A stretch of 64,000 nucleotides of DNA from assembly GCF_036203305.1 (NCBI RefSeq), contig NZ_CP108131.1:6014001-6078000 (forward strand). The letters are read 5' to 3'. A program made the position numbers and the translations under genes. Below the pieces are notes generated by a model, which was given only the letters and a program-made list of their open reading frames with translations, was not told where the DNA came from and searched no databases. Each line of letters opens with the position of its first letter. Position 1 is the first letter of the stretch. Of this stretch, positions 49,266 through 58,717 are shown one piece after another. The DNA comes from Streptomyces sp. NBC_00190. GTDB lineage: Bacteria; Actinomycetota; Actinomycetes; Streptomycetales; Streptomycetaceae.

Positions 49266-51835
49266 CCGGCACCGAGACCCACCGCGTACTTCCCGTCACC
49301 GATCTCTCCCTCGTCGTCCTGATCGGAGCCACCGGATCGGGCAAGTCCACCTTCGCCCGCAAGCACTTCAAGCCCACCGAGGTCATCTCCTCCGACTACT
49401 GCCGGGGCCTGGTCAGCGACGACGAGAACGACCAGAGCGCGAGCCGGGACGCCTTCGACGTCCTGCACTACATCGCCGGCAAGCGCCTCGCCGCCGGACG
49501 CCTCACCGTCGTCGACGCCACCAGCGTCCAGGCCGACGCCCGCCGTCAGCTGGTCCAGCTCGCCCGCGAGCACGACGTGCTGCCCATCGCCGTCGTCCTG
49601 GACATGCCCGAGGAGGTGTGCGCCGAGCGCAACGCCGCCCGCCCCGACCGGGCCGGCCTGCCCCGCGCCGTCATCCAGCGCCACCGCCGGGACCTGCGGC
49701 GCTCGCTGCGCGGTCTGGAGCGCGAGGGCTTCCGCAAGGTGCACGTGCTGCGCTCGGTCGAGGAGGCCGAGACGGCGGAGGTCGTCCTGGAGAAGCGGTT
49801 CAACGACCTCACCCACCTCACCGGCCCCTTCGACATCATCGGCGACATCCACGGCTGCGCCTCCGAGCTGGAGACCCTGCTCGCCGAGCTCGGCTACGCG
49901 GACGGGGCGCACCCCGAGGGCCGCACCGCCGTCTTCGTCGGCGACCTCGTCGACCGCGGGCCGGACAGCCCCGGCGTGCTGCGGCGCGTCATGGGCATGG
50001 TCAAGTCCGGCAACGCCCTGTGCGTGCCCGGGAACCACGAGAACAAGCTCGGCCGTTATCTGAAGGGCTCCAAGGTCCAGCAGACCCACGGACTGGCAGA
50101 GACCGTCGAGCAGCTGTCCCACGAGCCGGAGGAGTTCGTCCAGGAGGTGCGGGATTTCATCCGCGGCCTCGTCAGCCACTACGTCCTCGACGGCGGCAAG
50201 CTCGTGGTCTGCCACGCCGGCCTGCCCGAGAAGTACCACGGCCGCACCTCCGGCCGGGTCCGCTCGCACGCCCTGTACGGGGAGACCACCGGCGAGACGG
50301 ACGAGTTCGGCCTGCCCGTGCGCTACCCGTGGGCCGAGGACTACCGCGGCAAGGCCGTGGTGGTCTACGGCCACACCCCGGTCCCGGACACGACCTGGAT
50401 CAACAACACCATCTGCCTCGACACCGGCGCCGTCTTCGGCGGGAAGATGACCGCCCTGCGCTGGCCCGAGCGCGAACTGGTCGACGTACCGGCCGAGAAG
50501 GTCTGGTACGAGCCGGTCAAGCCGCTCGCCGCCGAGGCACCCGGGGGGCACGACGGCCGCCCGCTGGACCTGGCCGACGTGCACGGGCGCCGGATCGTCG
50601 AGACCCGGCACCTGGGCAACGTCACCGTGCGCGAGGAGAACGCGGCCGCGGCCCTGGAGGTCATGAGCCGCTTCGCGGTCGACCCGCGGCTGGTGCCGTA
50701 CCTGCCGCCGACCATGGCGCCGACCGCCACCTCCCGCGAGGAGGCCCGCGACGGAGCCGCTGACGGGGGCTACCTGGAGCACCCGGCCGAGGCCTTCGCC
50801 CAGTACCGCAAGGACGGCATCGCCCAGGTGGTGTGCGAGGAGAAGCACATGGGCTCCCGCGCCACCGTCCTGGTCTGCAAGGACGCCGATGCGGCGCGCG
50901 AGCGCTTCGGCGTCGAGGGCCCGACCGGGTCCGTCTACACCCGCACCGGGCGGCCCTTCTTCAAGGACCCCGAGGTCACCGAGGAGGTCCTCACCCGGCT
51001 CCGCTCGGCGGTCACCGACGCCGGACTCTGGGAGGAGCTCGGTACGGACTGGCTGCTGCTCGACGGGGAACTGCTGCCCTGGTCCCTGAAGTCCGCCGGC
51101 CTGCTGCGCAACCAGTACGCCGCCGTGGGCGCGGCCTCGGGCGCCGTCTTCCCGGGCGCGATCGCCGCCCTGGAGGCGGCCGCCGCCCGGGGCATCGACA
51201 CCGGCGAGCTGCTGGCGCGCCAGCGCGGCCGGGCCGACGACGCGGCCGCGTTCACCGACGCCTACCGGCGCTACTGCTGGACCACCGACGGGCTGGAGGG
51301 CGTACGGTTCGCGCCGTTCCAGCTGCTGGCGGCGGCCGGGCGGTCGCTGGCCGCGGTGCCCCACGACGAGCAGCTGTTCTGGCTGGACCGGCTCGTCGCC
51401 GCCGACGAGGCGGCGGGCACCGGGCTGCTGCGCCGCACCGGCCGGATCCTGGTGGACACCGCGGACGAGGACTCGGTACGGGCGGGCACCGACTGGTGGC
51501 TGGAGCTGACGGCCGCGGGCGGCGAGGGCATGGTCGTCAAGCCGCTCCAGGCGTACGCCCGCGACGGGAAGGGCCGCCTGGTCCAGCCCGGGATCAAGGT
51601 GCGCGGGCGCGAGTACCTGCGGATCATCTACGGTCCGGAGTACACGCGCCCCGACCACCTGGAGCGGCTGCGCGAGCGGTTCCTCGGCCACAAGCGCTCC
51701 CTCGCCCTGCGCGAGTACGCGCTCGGGCTGGAGGCGCTCGACCGGCTGGCGGCGGGGGAGCCGCTGTGGCGGGTGCACGAGGCCGTCTTCGCGGTGCTCG
51801 CCCTGGAGTCGGAGCCGGTCGACCCCCGGCTGTGA
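49262..51835 (+). CDS. pnkp: Polynucleotide kinase-phosphatase of the Pnkp/Hen1 RNA repair system
   Basis: An 857-aa three-domain enzyme. Kinase (1-~170): LIGATGSGKSTFARKHF P-loop. Metallophosphatase (~185-450): GDIHGC, GDLVDRGPDS, GNHENKL, CHAG and GHTPVP. C-terminal ligase-like adenylyltransferase (~480-857): motif I lysine in EEKHMGSRATV, DWLLLDGELLPWS, GEGMVVKPL and the last motif GIKVRGREYLRIIYG. With Hen1 it heals, methylates and seals RNAs cut by ribotoxins. ATG at 49262 overlaps the hen1 stop by 4 bases. Confidence 0.95.
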   Translation: MTGTETHRVLPVTDLSLVVLIGATGSGKSTFARKHFKPTEVISSDYCRGLVSDDENDQSASRDAFDVLHYIAGKRLAAGRLTVVDATSVQADARRQLVQLAREHDVLPIAVVLDMPEEVCAERNAARPDRAGLPRAVIQRHRRDLRRSLRGLEREGFRKVHVLRSVEEAETAEVVLEKRFNDLTHLTGPFDIIGDIHGCASELETLLAELGYADGAHPEGRTAVFVGDLVDRGPDSPGVLRRVMGMVKSGNALCVPGNHENKLGRYLKGSKVQQTHGLAETVEQLSHEPEEFVQEVRDFIRGLVSHYVLDGGKLVVCHAGLPEKYHGRTSGRVRSHALYGETTGETDEFGLPVRYPWAEDYRGKAVVVYGHTPVPDTTWINNTICLDTGAVFGGKMTALRWPERELVDVPAEKVWYEPVKPLAAEAPGGHDGRPLDLADVHGRRIVETRHLGNVTVREENAAAALEVMSRFAVDPRLVPYLPPTMAPTATSREEARDGAADGGYLEHPAEAFAQYRKDGIAQVVCEEKHMGSRATVLVCKDADAARERFGVEGPTGSVYTRTGRPFFKDPEVTEEVLTRLRSAVTDAGLWEELGTDWLLLDGELLPWSLKSAGLLRNQYAAVGAASGAVFPGAIAALEAAAARGIDTGELLARQRGRADDAAAFTDAYRRYCWTTDGLEGVRFAPFQLLAAAGRSLAAVPHDEQLFWLDRLVAADEAAGTGLLRRTGRILVDTADEDSVRAGTDWWLELTAAGGEGMVVKPLQAYARDGKGRLVQPGIKVRGREYLRIIYGPEYTRPDHLERLRERFLGHKRSLALREYALGLEALDRLAAGEPLWRVHEAVFAVLALESEPVDPRL

Positions 51836-51908
51836 GATCCACCCGGGCGTGACCGGGGCGTAAAGCCAGGACCCCCGTACGGCCTCGAATTAGGTCGTAT
51901 GGGGGAAC

Positions 51909-51930
51909 TTTCCCGGAGAACTCCGGGAAA
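51909..51930. promoter_or_regulatory. Perfect 10-bp inverted repeat
   Basis: TTTCCCGGAG and CTCCGGGAAA separated by AA. It lies 74 bases after pnkp and 69 before the secreted-protein gene. The short 2-base spacer fits an operator for a dimeric regulator better than a terminator, though a transcription-stop role for pnkp is possible. Confidence 0.45.
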
Positions 51931-51998
51931 CCCACCCGCGGGATCGTTCATCCAGGGCAGCGGAATGTCCGCGACCCTGGAAGGACGGAACGTCACCT

Positions 51999-52511
51999 AT
52001 GAAGATGACCGCGCGCGGAAGCATTGCGGCACTCATGACCTGTATGGCCGCGGCCGGCGCGGCCACCCCGGCCGTGGCCGACTCGGTGCCGGTCGGTGTC
52101 CCGCTCGACGCCGTGAAGACCACGCTGGGGGTGGAGACCCCGAAGGTGGCGACCGGGGTGCCGGTGCCGACCGTGGGAGCGCCCGAGGCGCCCCGCTTCC
52201 ACAGGGGGAACATGCTCCCCACCCCGCTGCTCCCGGCGGTCCCGATCGGCACCGAGCTCGGCAGCACCCTCGTCACCTCACCGGTGCCGAACCTGCTGGG
52301 CAAGCCGGAGACGGACGGCGAGGGCTCGCTGGAGTCACCGGCCACCGACCTGCTCGCCCGGACCCCCGGCGTGGTCGCCGGCGGTCTGCTGACGATGCCG
52401 GACGCCTCCAACTCCGGTGTGCCGAACGTGGGCCTGCCCGAACTGGGCCTGACCACCCCGGAACTGATCGGCGCCCCGACGGCGCTTCTCGGCCTCGGCA
52501 CCCCCCGCTGA
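51999..52511 (+). CDS. Small secreted protein of unknown function
   Basis: A 170-aa protein with a Sec signal peptide ([27 protein letters not shown], cleavage probably after ~residue 27). The mature part is Pro/Val/Thr/Gly-rich with no Cys and repeated short Pro-Leu/Val patterns ([24 protein letters not shown]), suggesting an extended cell-wall-associated or extracellular chain. No membrane anchor or sortase motif seen. The ATG is at 51999, behind GGAACG. Confidence 0.8.
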   Translation: MKMTARGSIAALMTCMAAAGAATPAVADSVPVGVPLDAVKTTLGVETPKVATGVPVPTVGAPEAPRFHRGNMLPTPLLPAVPIGTELGSTLVTSPVPNLLGKPETDGEGSLESPATDLLARTPGVVAGGLLTMPDASNSGVPNVGLPELGLTTPELIGAPTALLGLGTPR

Positions 52512-52557
52512 GCAGACGCCACGTCAAAGAGCCGCCCGGTCTGCGAACGTGTACGGC

Positions 52558-53784
52558 ATGGGATTCCATGTCGACTCCGAGACCGGGCGGCTTCGCCGCG
52601 TCATCCTCCACCGGCCCGACCTGGAGCTGAAGCGGCTCACACCCAGCAACAAGGACGCGCTCCTCTTCGACGACGTGCTGTGGGTGCGCCGGGCCCGCCA
52701 GGAGCACGACGGCTTCGCGGACGTGCTGCGCGACCGGGGCGTGGAGGTCCACCTCTTCGGCGACCTGCTGTGCGAGGCCCTCGGCATCCCGGAGGCGAGA
52801 CACCTCGTACTGGACCGGGTCTTCGACGAGAAGGAGTACGGGCCGCTCGCCACCGACCACCTCAGGTCGGCCTTCGACGGGCTGAGCTCAGCCGCCCTGG
52901 CCGAGGCGCTGGTCGGCGGGATGACCAAGCGGGAGTTCCTGGAGCGGCACACCGAGCCGGTGTCGGTGCGCTTCCACGCCATGGAACTGGACGACTTCCT
53001 GCTCGGCCCGATGCCCAACCACCTGTTCACCCGGGACACCTCCGCCTGGATCTACGACGGCGTGTCCATCAACGCGATGCGCTGGCCCGCACGGCAGCGC
53101 GAGACCGTCCACTTCGAGGCGATCTACAGGCACCATCCGCTCTTCACCGCCTCCGGCGCCTTCCACTACTGGTCGCAGGGCCAGGCCGACTACCCCTCGA
53201 CCATCGAAGGCGGTGACGTGCTGGTCATCGGGAACGGCGCGGTGCTTATCGGGATGAGCGAGCGGACCACTCCGCAGGCGGTGGAGATGCTCGCGCGGGG
53301 TCTGTTCGCCGCCGGGTCGGCGACCTCCATCGTGGCCCTGGACATGCCGAAGCGGCGTGCCTTCATGCACCTGGACACGGTGATGACGATGGTCGACGGA
53401 GATACGTTCACCCAGTACGCCGGACTCGGCATGCTCCGCTCCTACACGATCGAGCCGGGTGACGGTCCGGGCGAGCTGAAGGTGACCGACCACCGGCCGG
53501 AGCACATGCACCGGGCCATCGCGGCGGCGCTCGGGCTGGACTCGATCCGGGTGCTGACCGCGACGCAGGACGTGCACTCGGCGGAGCGCGAGCAGTGGGA
53601 CGACGGGTGCAACGTGCTGGCCGTGGAGCCGGGCGTGGTGGTCGCCTACGAGCGGAACGTGACGACCAACACCCATCTGCGCAAGGAGGGCATCGAGGTG
53701 ATCGAGATTCCGGGCAGCGAGCTGGGGCGGGGCCGCGGCGGACCGCGCTGCATGAGCTGCCCGGTCGAGCGGGACGCGGTCTGA
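52558..53784 (+). CDS. arcA: Arginine deiminase
   Basis: A 408-aa guanidino-modifying enzyme converting arginine to citrulline and ammonia. [29 protein letters not shown] opens it; the catalytic set is visible as [34 protein letters not shown] and the nucleophilic Cys in [12 protein letters not shown] near the C-terminus. I use ATG 52558; an in-frame GTG lies at 52549 and neither has a strong ribosome site. Next to an ornithine carbamoyltransferase gene, as in the arginine deiminase pathway; no carbamate kinase is in the window. Confidence 0.95.
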   Translation: MGFHVDSETGRLRRVILHRPDLELKRLTPSNKDALLFDDVLWVRRARQEHDGFADVLRDRGVEVHLFGDLLCEALGIPEARHLVLDRVFDEKEYGPLATDHLRSAFDGLSSAALAEALVGGMTKREFLERHTEPVSVRFHAMELDDFLLGPMPNHLFTRDTSAWIYDGVSINAMRWPARQRETVHFEAIYRHHPLFTASGAFHYWSQGQADYPSTIEGGDVLVIGNGAVLIGMSERTTPQAVEMLARGLFAAGSATSIVALDMPKRRAFMHLDTVMTMVDGDTFTQYAGLGMLRSYTIEPGDGPGELKVTDHRPEHMHRAIAAALGLDSIRVLTATQDVHSAEREQWDDGCNVLAVEPGVVVAYERNVTTNTHLRKEGIEVIEIPGSELGRGRGGPRCMSCPVERDAV

Positions 53785-53811
53785 AGGCTTCGTCACATGC
53801 GGAGACAGGTC

Positions 53812-53825
53812 TGTATATCAATGCA
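53812..53825. promoter_or_regulatory. Possible ARG box
   Basis: TGTATATCAATGCA (TGTAT / ATGCA arms, 4-base spacer, one mismatch) resembles the ArgR half-site pattern TGnAT-N4-ATnCA. It lies 55 bases before the ornithine carbamoyltransferase start in an AT-rich gap, followed by a weaker copy at 53827-53840. Suggests arginine control; weak match. Confidence 0.4.
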
Positions 53826-53879
53826 GTGGATCGTATAGACTTCCAACATCCCCTGTCACCGTGATGCTGGAGCGACCCC

Positions 53880-54890
53880 ATGGCCACCGACCTCGCCGGC
53901 CGCAGTTTTCTCAAGGAGCTCGACTTCACCGCCGCCGAGTTCCGCGGTCTGGTCGAGCTCGCCGCGGGCCTCAAGGCGGCCAAGAAGGCCGGGACCGAGC
54001 AGCCCTCGCTCCAGGGCAGGAACATCGCGCTGATCTTCGAGAAGACCTCGACGCGCACCCGCTGCGCCTTCGAGGTCGCCGCCGCGGACCAGGGGGCCCG
54101 CACCACCTACCTCGACCCCGCGGGCTCCCAGATGGGCCACAAGGAGTCGGTCAAGGACACGGCGCGGGTGCTCGGCCGGATGTTCGACGGGATCGAGTAC
54201 CGGGGTGACAGCCAGGACACCGTCGAGGCGCTCGCCGCTCATGCGGGCGTGCCCGTCTTCAACGGCCTCACCGACGACTGGCACCCCACCCAGATGCTGG
54301 CCGACGTGCTCACCATGACCGAGCACACCGCCAAGCCGCTGGAGCGGATCTCCTTCGCCTACCTCGGCGACGCCCGCTTCAACATGGGCAACTCGTACCT
54401 CGTGACCGGCGCGCTGCTGGGCATGGACGTACGGATCGTCGCGCCGGAGGCCTACTGGCCGGCCGAGCCCGTGGTGGCCGCGGCACGCGAACTCGCGGAG
54501 CGCAGCGGCGCCCGGATCACGCTGACCGAGGAGATCGCCGAGGGTGTGACCCAGGCCGACTTCGTCCTGACCGACATCTGGGTGTCCATGGGGGAGCCCA
54601 AGGAGGTCTGGGACGAGCGGATCGCGGCCCTGTCCCCCTACGCGGTGACCATGGACGTGCTGCGCGCCACCGGAAACCCGGACGTGAAGTTCATGCACTG
54701 CCTTCCGGCCTTCCACGACCTCGGTACCGAGGTGGCGCGGGAGATCCACGAGCGCCACGGGCTGGATTCCCTGGAGGTGACGGACGAGGTGTTCGAGTCC
54801 GCCCACTCCCTCGTGTTCGACGAGGCCGAGAACCGGCTGCACACCATCAAGGCCGTGCTGGTCGCCACGCTCGGAAAGCCCCGGGTGTAG
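53880..54890 (+). CDS. argF: Ornithine carbamoyltransferase
   Basis: A 336-aa enzyme joining carbamoyl phosphate and ornithine to citrulline, or running in reverse in arginine breakdown. [16 protein letters not shown] is the carbamoyl-phosphate loop, [12 protein letters not shown] and the ornithine-site DxxxSMG (DIWVSMGEP) follow, and FMHCLPAF carries the catalytic Cys. The length, slightly longer than most biosynthetic ArgF proteins, and the arcA neighbour suggest a catabolic (arcB-type) role, but the possible ARG box fits either. ATG at 53880; GGAG upstream. Confidence 0.94.
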   Translation: MATDLAGRSFLKELDFTAAEFRGLVELAAGLKAAKKAGTEQPSLQGRNIALIFEKTSTRTRCAFEVAAADQGARTTYLDPAGSQMGHKESVKDTARVLGRMFDGIEYRGDSQDTVEALAAHAGVPVFNGLTDDWHPTQMLADVLTMTEHTAKPLERISFAYLGDARFNMGNSYLVTGALLGMDVRIVAPEAYWPAEPVVAAARELAERSGARITLTEEIAEGVTQADFVLTDIWVSMGEPKEVWDERIAALSPYAVTMDVLRATGNPDVKFMHCLPAFHDLGTEVAREIHERHGLDSLEVTDEVFESAHSLVFDEAENRLHTIKAVLVATLGKPRV

Positions 54891-55049
54891 CCCTGCGCGC
54901 GGCCCCTCGCGCAGCCCCTCGCATAGTCATGCGCGGGCCGGTCGGGGCAGGGGAACAGCCGCGCGGAGGCGGCGGGTGCGGTGCCTTCTCGCCACCAACA
55001 TGTCGCGCTTCTGTGACGGCAGTCACGATCTGGTGATACCGTCGATCGT

Positions 55050-55877
55050 GTGAGCCCCTTCACCGGTTCCACAGAAGCGACCGAACGGTGGCGCCACCTC
55101 CGGGTGACCCGGCAGGACGGCGTGGCCACCGTCACCTTCGACCGCCCCGACAAGCTGAACGCGCTCACCTTCGGCGCCTACGCCGACCTGCGCGACCTGC
55201 TGGCCGAACTGTCCCGTGAACGGTCCGTACGCGCCCTCGTGCTCGGCGGCGAGGGACGCGGCTTCTGCTCCGGCGGGGACGTGGACGAGATCATCGGCGC
55301 CACCCTCGCCATGGACACCGCCCAGCTCCTCGACTTCAACCGGATGACCGGCCAGGTCGTCCGCGCCATCCGCGAATGCCCCTTCCCGGTCATCGCCGCC
55401 GTGCACGGGGTCGCCGCCGGAGCCGGGGCCGTCCTCGCACTCGCCGCCGACTTCCGGATCGCCGACCCCAGCGCCCGCTTCGCGTTCCTCTTCACCCGCG
55501 TCGGCCTCTCCGGCGGCGACATGGGCGCCGCCTACCTGCTGCCCCGCGTCGTCGGCCTCGGCCACGCCACCCGGCTGCTGATGCTCGGAGAGCCCGTACG
55601 CGCCGCCGAGGCCGAACGGATCGGCCTGCTCAGCGAGCTCACCGAGGAGGGCAAGGCCCACGTACGGGCCGCCGAGCTCGCCGCGCACCTGGCCGCCGGC
55701 CCCGCCCTCGCCTACGCGCAGACCAAGGCGCTCCTCACCGCCGAGCTCGACATGCCCCTGGCCGCGTCCGTGGAGCTGGACGCCAACACCCAGGCCCTGC
55801 TGATGAACGGCCAGGACTACGCGGAGTTCCACGCGGCCTTCACCGGGAAACGGCCGCCCGCCTGGAAGGGCAGGTAG
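55050..55877 (+). CDS. Enoyl-CoA hydratase/isomerase family protein
   Basis: A 275-aa crotonase-fold protein: VTFDRPDKLNALTF, GGEGRGFCSGGDVDEI (oxyanion hole) and GVAAGAGAVLALAADFRIADPSARFAFLFTRVGLSGGDMGAAYLLPRVVG. GTG start at 55050. It is 4 bases upstream of the fused monooxygenase/reductase gene, so the two are probably one transcript; likely acts on the ring-opened or reduced CoA thioester from an aromatic substrate such as anthraniloyl-CoA. Confidence 0.9.
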   Translation: MSPFTGSTEATERWRHLRVTRQDGVATVTFDRPDKLNALTFGAYADLRDLLAELSRERSVRALVLGGEGRGFCSGGDVDEIIGATLAMDTAQLLDFNRMTGQVVRAIRECPFPVIAAVHGVAAGAGAVLALAADFRIADPSARFAFLFTRVGLSGGDMGAAYLLPRVVGLGHATRLLMLGEPVRAAEAERIGLLSELTEEGKAHVRAAELAAHLAAGPALAYAQTKALLTAELDMPLAASVELDANTQALLMNGQDYAEFHAAFTGKRPPAWKGR

Positions 55878-55881
55878 CCGG

Positions 55882-58131
55882 ATGTCCAAGGGCGCCATGC
55901 GGGTCGCCGTCGTCGGCGGGGGACCGGGCGGGCTGTACGCCGCCGCGCTGCTGGCCCGGCAGGGCCACACCGTCGAGGTCTGGGAGAGGGGCGCGCCGGA
56001 CGACACCTTCGGCTTCGGCGTGGTCCTCTCCGACGAGACCCTCGGCGGCATCGAGCAGGCCGACACCGTGGTCTACGAGGCCCTGAGCGCGGAGTTCGTG
56101 CGCTGGGACGACGTGGACATCGTGCACCGCGGCCGGCTGCTGACCTCCGGCGGCCACGGCTTCGCCGCCCTCGGGCGGAGCCGGCTGCTGGAGATCCTGC
56201 ACGAGCGCTGCGCCGGGCTGGGCGTCCGGCTGCGCTTCCGTACCGGGGCGGTGGACGCCGCGGCGCTCGCGGCCTCCCACGACCTGGTGGTCGCGGCCGA
56301 CGGGGTGCACAGCGCGACCCGCGAGGCCGGCGCCGCGCACTTCGGGCCGACCGTGACCGGCGGGCGGTGCCGGTACATCTGGCTCGCCGCCGACTTCGCC
56401 TTCGAGGCCTTCCGCTTCGAGATCGCGGAGACCGAGCACGGGGTGATGCAGCTGCACGCCTACCCCTACTCCGCGGACGCCTCCACGGTGATCGTGGAGA
56501 TGCGGGAGGAGGTGTGGCGGGCGGCGGGCTTCGACCTGTGCGACGAGAACGAGTCGGCGGCCCGCTGCGCCAAGATCTTCAGCGAGGCCCTGCGGGGCCG
56601 GCCCCTGCACGGCAACCGCTCGGCCTGGACCCGGTTCCGTACGGTGGTCAACGAACGCTGGTCGCACGGAAACGTGGCGCTGCTCGGCGACGCCGCGCAC
56701 ACCGCCCACTTCTCCATCGGGTCCGGCACCAAGCTGGCCGTCGAGGACGCCCTCGCGCTCGCCGAAGCCGTCCGCGCCGAGCCCGGCGTACCCGCCGCGC
56801 TCGCGGCGTACGAGGCCGCGCGGCGGCCGGCCGTGGCCAGCACCCAGCGGGCGGCGGCCGCCAGCATGCGCTGGTTCGAGGAGGCCGCCGGATACGTGGG
56901 CCAGCCCGCCCGGCAGTTCGCCTTCAACCTGCTCACGCGCAGCCGCCGGGTCACCCACGACAACCTGCGGATGCGCGACGACCGGTTCACCCGGGCCGTG
57001 GAACGGGACTTCGGCTGCCCGGACGAGCGGACCCCGCCCATGTTCACCCCGTTCACCCTGCGCGGGCTGACCCTGCGCAACCGGGTCGTGGTCTCACCGA
57101 TGGACATGTACTCGGCCGAGGAGGGCGTCCCCGGCGACTTCCACCTCGTGCACCTGGGCGCGCGGGCGCTCGGCGGGGCCGGGCTGGTCATGACGGAGAT
57201 GGTCTGCGTCAGCGCCGAGGGCCGGATCACCCCCGGTTGCACCGGCCTGTACACGCAGGAACAGGCAACCGCCTGGCGGCGGATCACCGACTTCGTGCAC
57301 ACCTCCGCGCCCGGTACCGCGCTCGGCGTCCAGCTCGGGCACTCGGGGCGCAAGGGAGCCACGCGCGTGATGTGGGAGGGCATGGACGACCCCCTCCCCG
57401 AGGGCGGCTGGCCGCTGGCGGCCGCCTCGGCGCTGCCCTACCGGCCGGGTGTCTCGGCCGTCCCCCGCGCCCTCACGGAGCACGACCTGGCAGCCGTCCG
57501 CTCGGACTTCGCGGACGCCGCGGTCCGCGCCGCCGACTGCGGCTTCGACCTGCTCGAACTGCACTGTGCCCACGGCTACCTGCTCTCCGGGTTCCTCTCG
57601 CCGCTGACCAACCGGCGTGACGACGCCTACGGCGGCTCCCTGGAGAACCGGCTGCGCTTCCCGCTGGAGGTCTTCGACGCGGTCCGCGCCGTGTGGCCCG
57701 AGGACCGCCCGATGACGGTCCGCCTCTCGGCCACCGACTGGGCGCCGGGCGGCACCTCCCCGCAGGAGGCGGTGGACATCGCGGCCGCCTTCGCCGCGCA
57801 CGGCGCGGACGCCGTCGACGTCTCGACCGGGCAGGTCGTCGCGGACGAGGCCCCAGAGTACGGGCGCTCGTACCAGACCCCGTACGCCGACCGGATCCGC
57901 AACGCGCTCGGCGTCCCCGTCATCGCCGTCGGGGCCATCTCCTCCTGGGACGACGTGAACTCGCTGCTGCTGGCCGGGCGCGCGGACCTCTGCGCCATCG
58001 GCCGCCCCCACCTGTACGACCCCCACTGGACCCTGCACGCGGCCGCCGACCAGTCCTACGAGGGCCCGGCCGCCCCCTGGCCCCCGCCCTACCGGGCGGG
58101 CAGCCGCACACCGCCGACGGGCCGCGGCTGA
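55882..58131 (+). CDS. Fused FAD monooxygenase / OYE-type reductase, anthraniloyl- or salicylyl-CoA-type
   Basis: A 749-aa two-enzyme fusion. Residues 1-~380: FAD hydroxylase (VAVVGGGPGGLYAAALLARQGHTVEVWE, LGDAAHTAHFSIGSGTKLAVEDA). Residues ~390-749: old-yellow-enzyme reductase (MFTPFTLRGLTLRNRVVVSPMDMYSA, VQLGHSGRKG, HCAHGYLLSGFLSPLTNRRDDAYGGSLENR, VIAVGAI). This is the architecture of 2-aminobenzoyl-CoA monooxygenase/reductase of Azoarcus, which hydroxylates and dearomatises anthraniloyl-CoA; similar actinobacterial proteins are called salicylyl-CoA 5-hydroxylases. The CoA ligase and thiolase usually beside it are absent; the operon stops and remnants follow. ATG 55882; ATG 55897 (MRVAVVGGG) is an alternative. 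Confidence 0.9.
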   Translation: MSKGAMRVAVVGGGPGGLYAAALLARQGHTVEVWERGAPDDTFGFGVVLSDETLGGIEQADTVVYEALSAEFVRWDDVDIVHRGRLLTSGGHGFAALGRSRLLEILHERCAGLGVRLRFRTGAVDAAALAASHDLVVAADGVHSATREAGAAHFGPTVTGGRCRYIWLAADFAFEAFRFEIAETEHGVMQLHAYPYSADASTVIVEMREEVWRAAGFDLCDENESAARCAKIFSEALRGRPLHGNRSAWTRFRTVVNERWSHGNVALLGDAAHTAHFSIGSGTKLAVEDALALAEAVRAEPGVPAALAAYEAARRPAVASTQRAAAASMRWFEEAAGYVGQPARQFAFNLLTRSRRVTHDNLRMRDDRFTRAVERDFGCPDERTPPMFTPFTLRGLTLRNRVVVSPMDMYSAEEGVPGDFHLVHLGARALGGAGLVMTEMVCVSAEGRITPGCTGLYTQEQATAWRRITDFVHTSAPGTALGVQLGHSGRKGATRVMWEGMDDPLPEGGWPLAAASALPYRPGVSAVPRALTEHDLAAVRSDFADAAVRAADCGFDLLELHCAHGYLLSGFLSPLTNRRDDAYGGSLENRLRFPLEVFDAVRAVWPEDRPMTVRLSATDWAPGGTSPQEAVDIAAAFAAHGADAVDVSTGQVVADEAPEYGRSYQTPYADRIRNALGVPVIAVGAISSWDDVNSLLLAGRADLCAIGRPHLYDPHWTLHAAADQSYEGPAAPWPPPYRAGSRTPPTGRG

Positions 58132-58474
58132 GGCCCGGGCGGCGACGGCCTGGCTCACCCGCTCCGGGCTCGACTCGCTCCGGCTCACGCCCGACGAACT
58201 CGCCGGTGAACACGGCCGAGTCAGAGCCCGCCGACTGCTCGAGACCCCCGCCTGGAGCCCCTTCTTCAAAGGCTTCGAGCCCTACCACAAGCTCCTGAAC
58301 ACGATCCAGAGCACTGTCGCCCACCGCAGCGCCATCCTGACCTTCCCCTACGACTGGGAGTGCGACGCCGTCGCCCTGGCTTACGCCAGCCGGTGCCGCT
58401 ACCGCCGCGCGCAGCGCGGGCACGCCCGTAGCACGGGTCATGTCGGGAGCCGTCGCCAGGGGATGAGCCGGTGA
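58132..58474 (+). pseudogene. Remnant of an LCAT-like alpha/beta-hydrolase
   Basis: No complete gene lies between 58132 and 58717. In this frame, open from the preceding gene's end to a stop at 58472-58474 with no sensible start, one reads LETPAWSPFFKGFEPYHKLLNTI followed by AILTFPYDWE, which resembles the WSPxKGYxxL...xPYDWR region of lecithin:cholesterol acyltransferase-like esterases in actinobacteria. The rest of that family is missing on both sides, so this looks like a decayed fragment. The match is by eye and short. Confidence 0.4.
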
Positions 58475-58717
58475 GGTCGCTCGCCCTCGTAGGCCAGGTC
58501 GACGTCCGGACCGCGAGAATCGTCCGGCGAGTACCCCACCGCGGGCCCGGACACAGCGTCAGGACCCTCATCGCGCAGAGAGCCACTGATCAGTCCATGG
58601 CCGCGCTCGCAGGGCTGGTGGATCGGTGGTTTGGCGCTGGCCGGGCGCGCGGTGCCGGCAACGTCGCGCCTCCGGCAGTCTGCCTCTTCGGACAGACCCA
58701 ACCGGGACGGGGGGCGG
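58439..58717 (-). other. Non-genic stretch with a possible minus-strand coding remnant
   Basis: On the minus strand, 58439-58600 reads without stops as a coding-like tail (SGPAVGYSPDDSRGPDVDLAYEG...HRLIPWRRLPT) ending at 58439, but it has no start and no recognised family. Together with the hydrolase fragment it suggests a graveyard at the border between the conserved genes and the accessory region. I see nothing else here. Confidence 0.3.
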
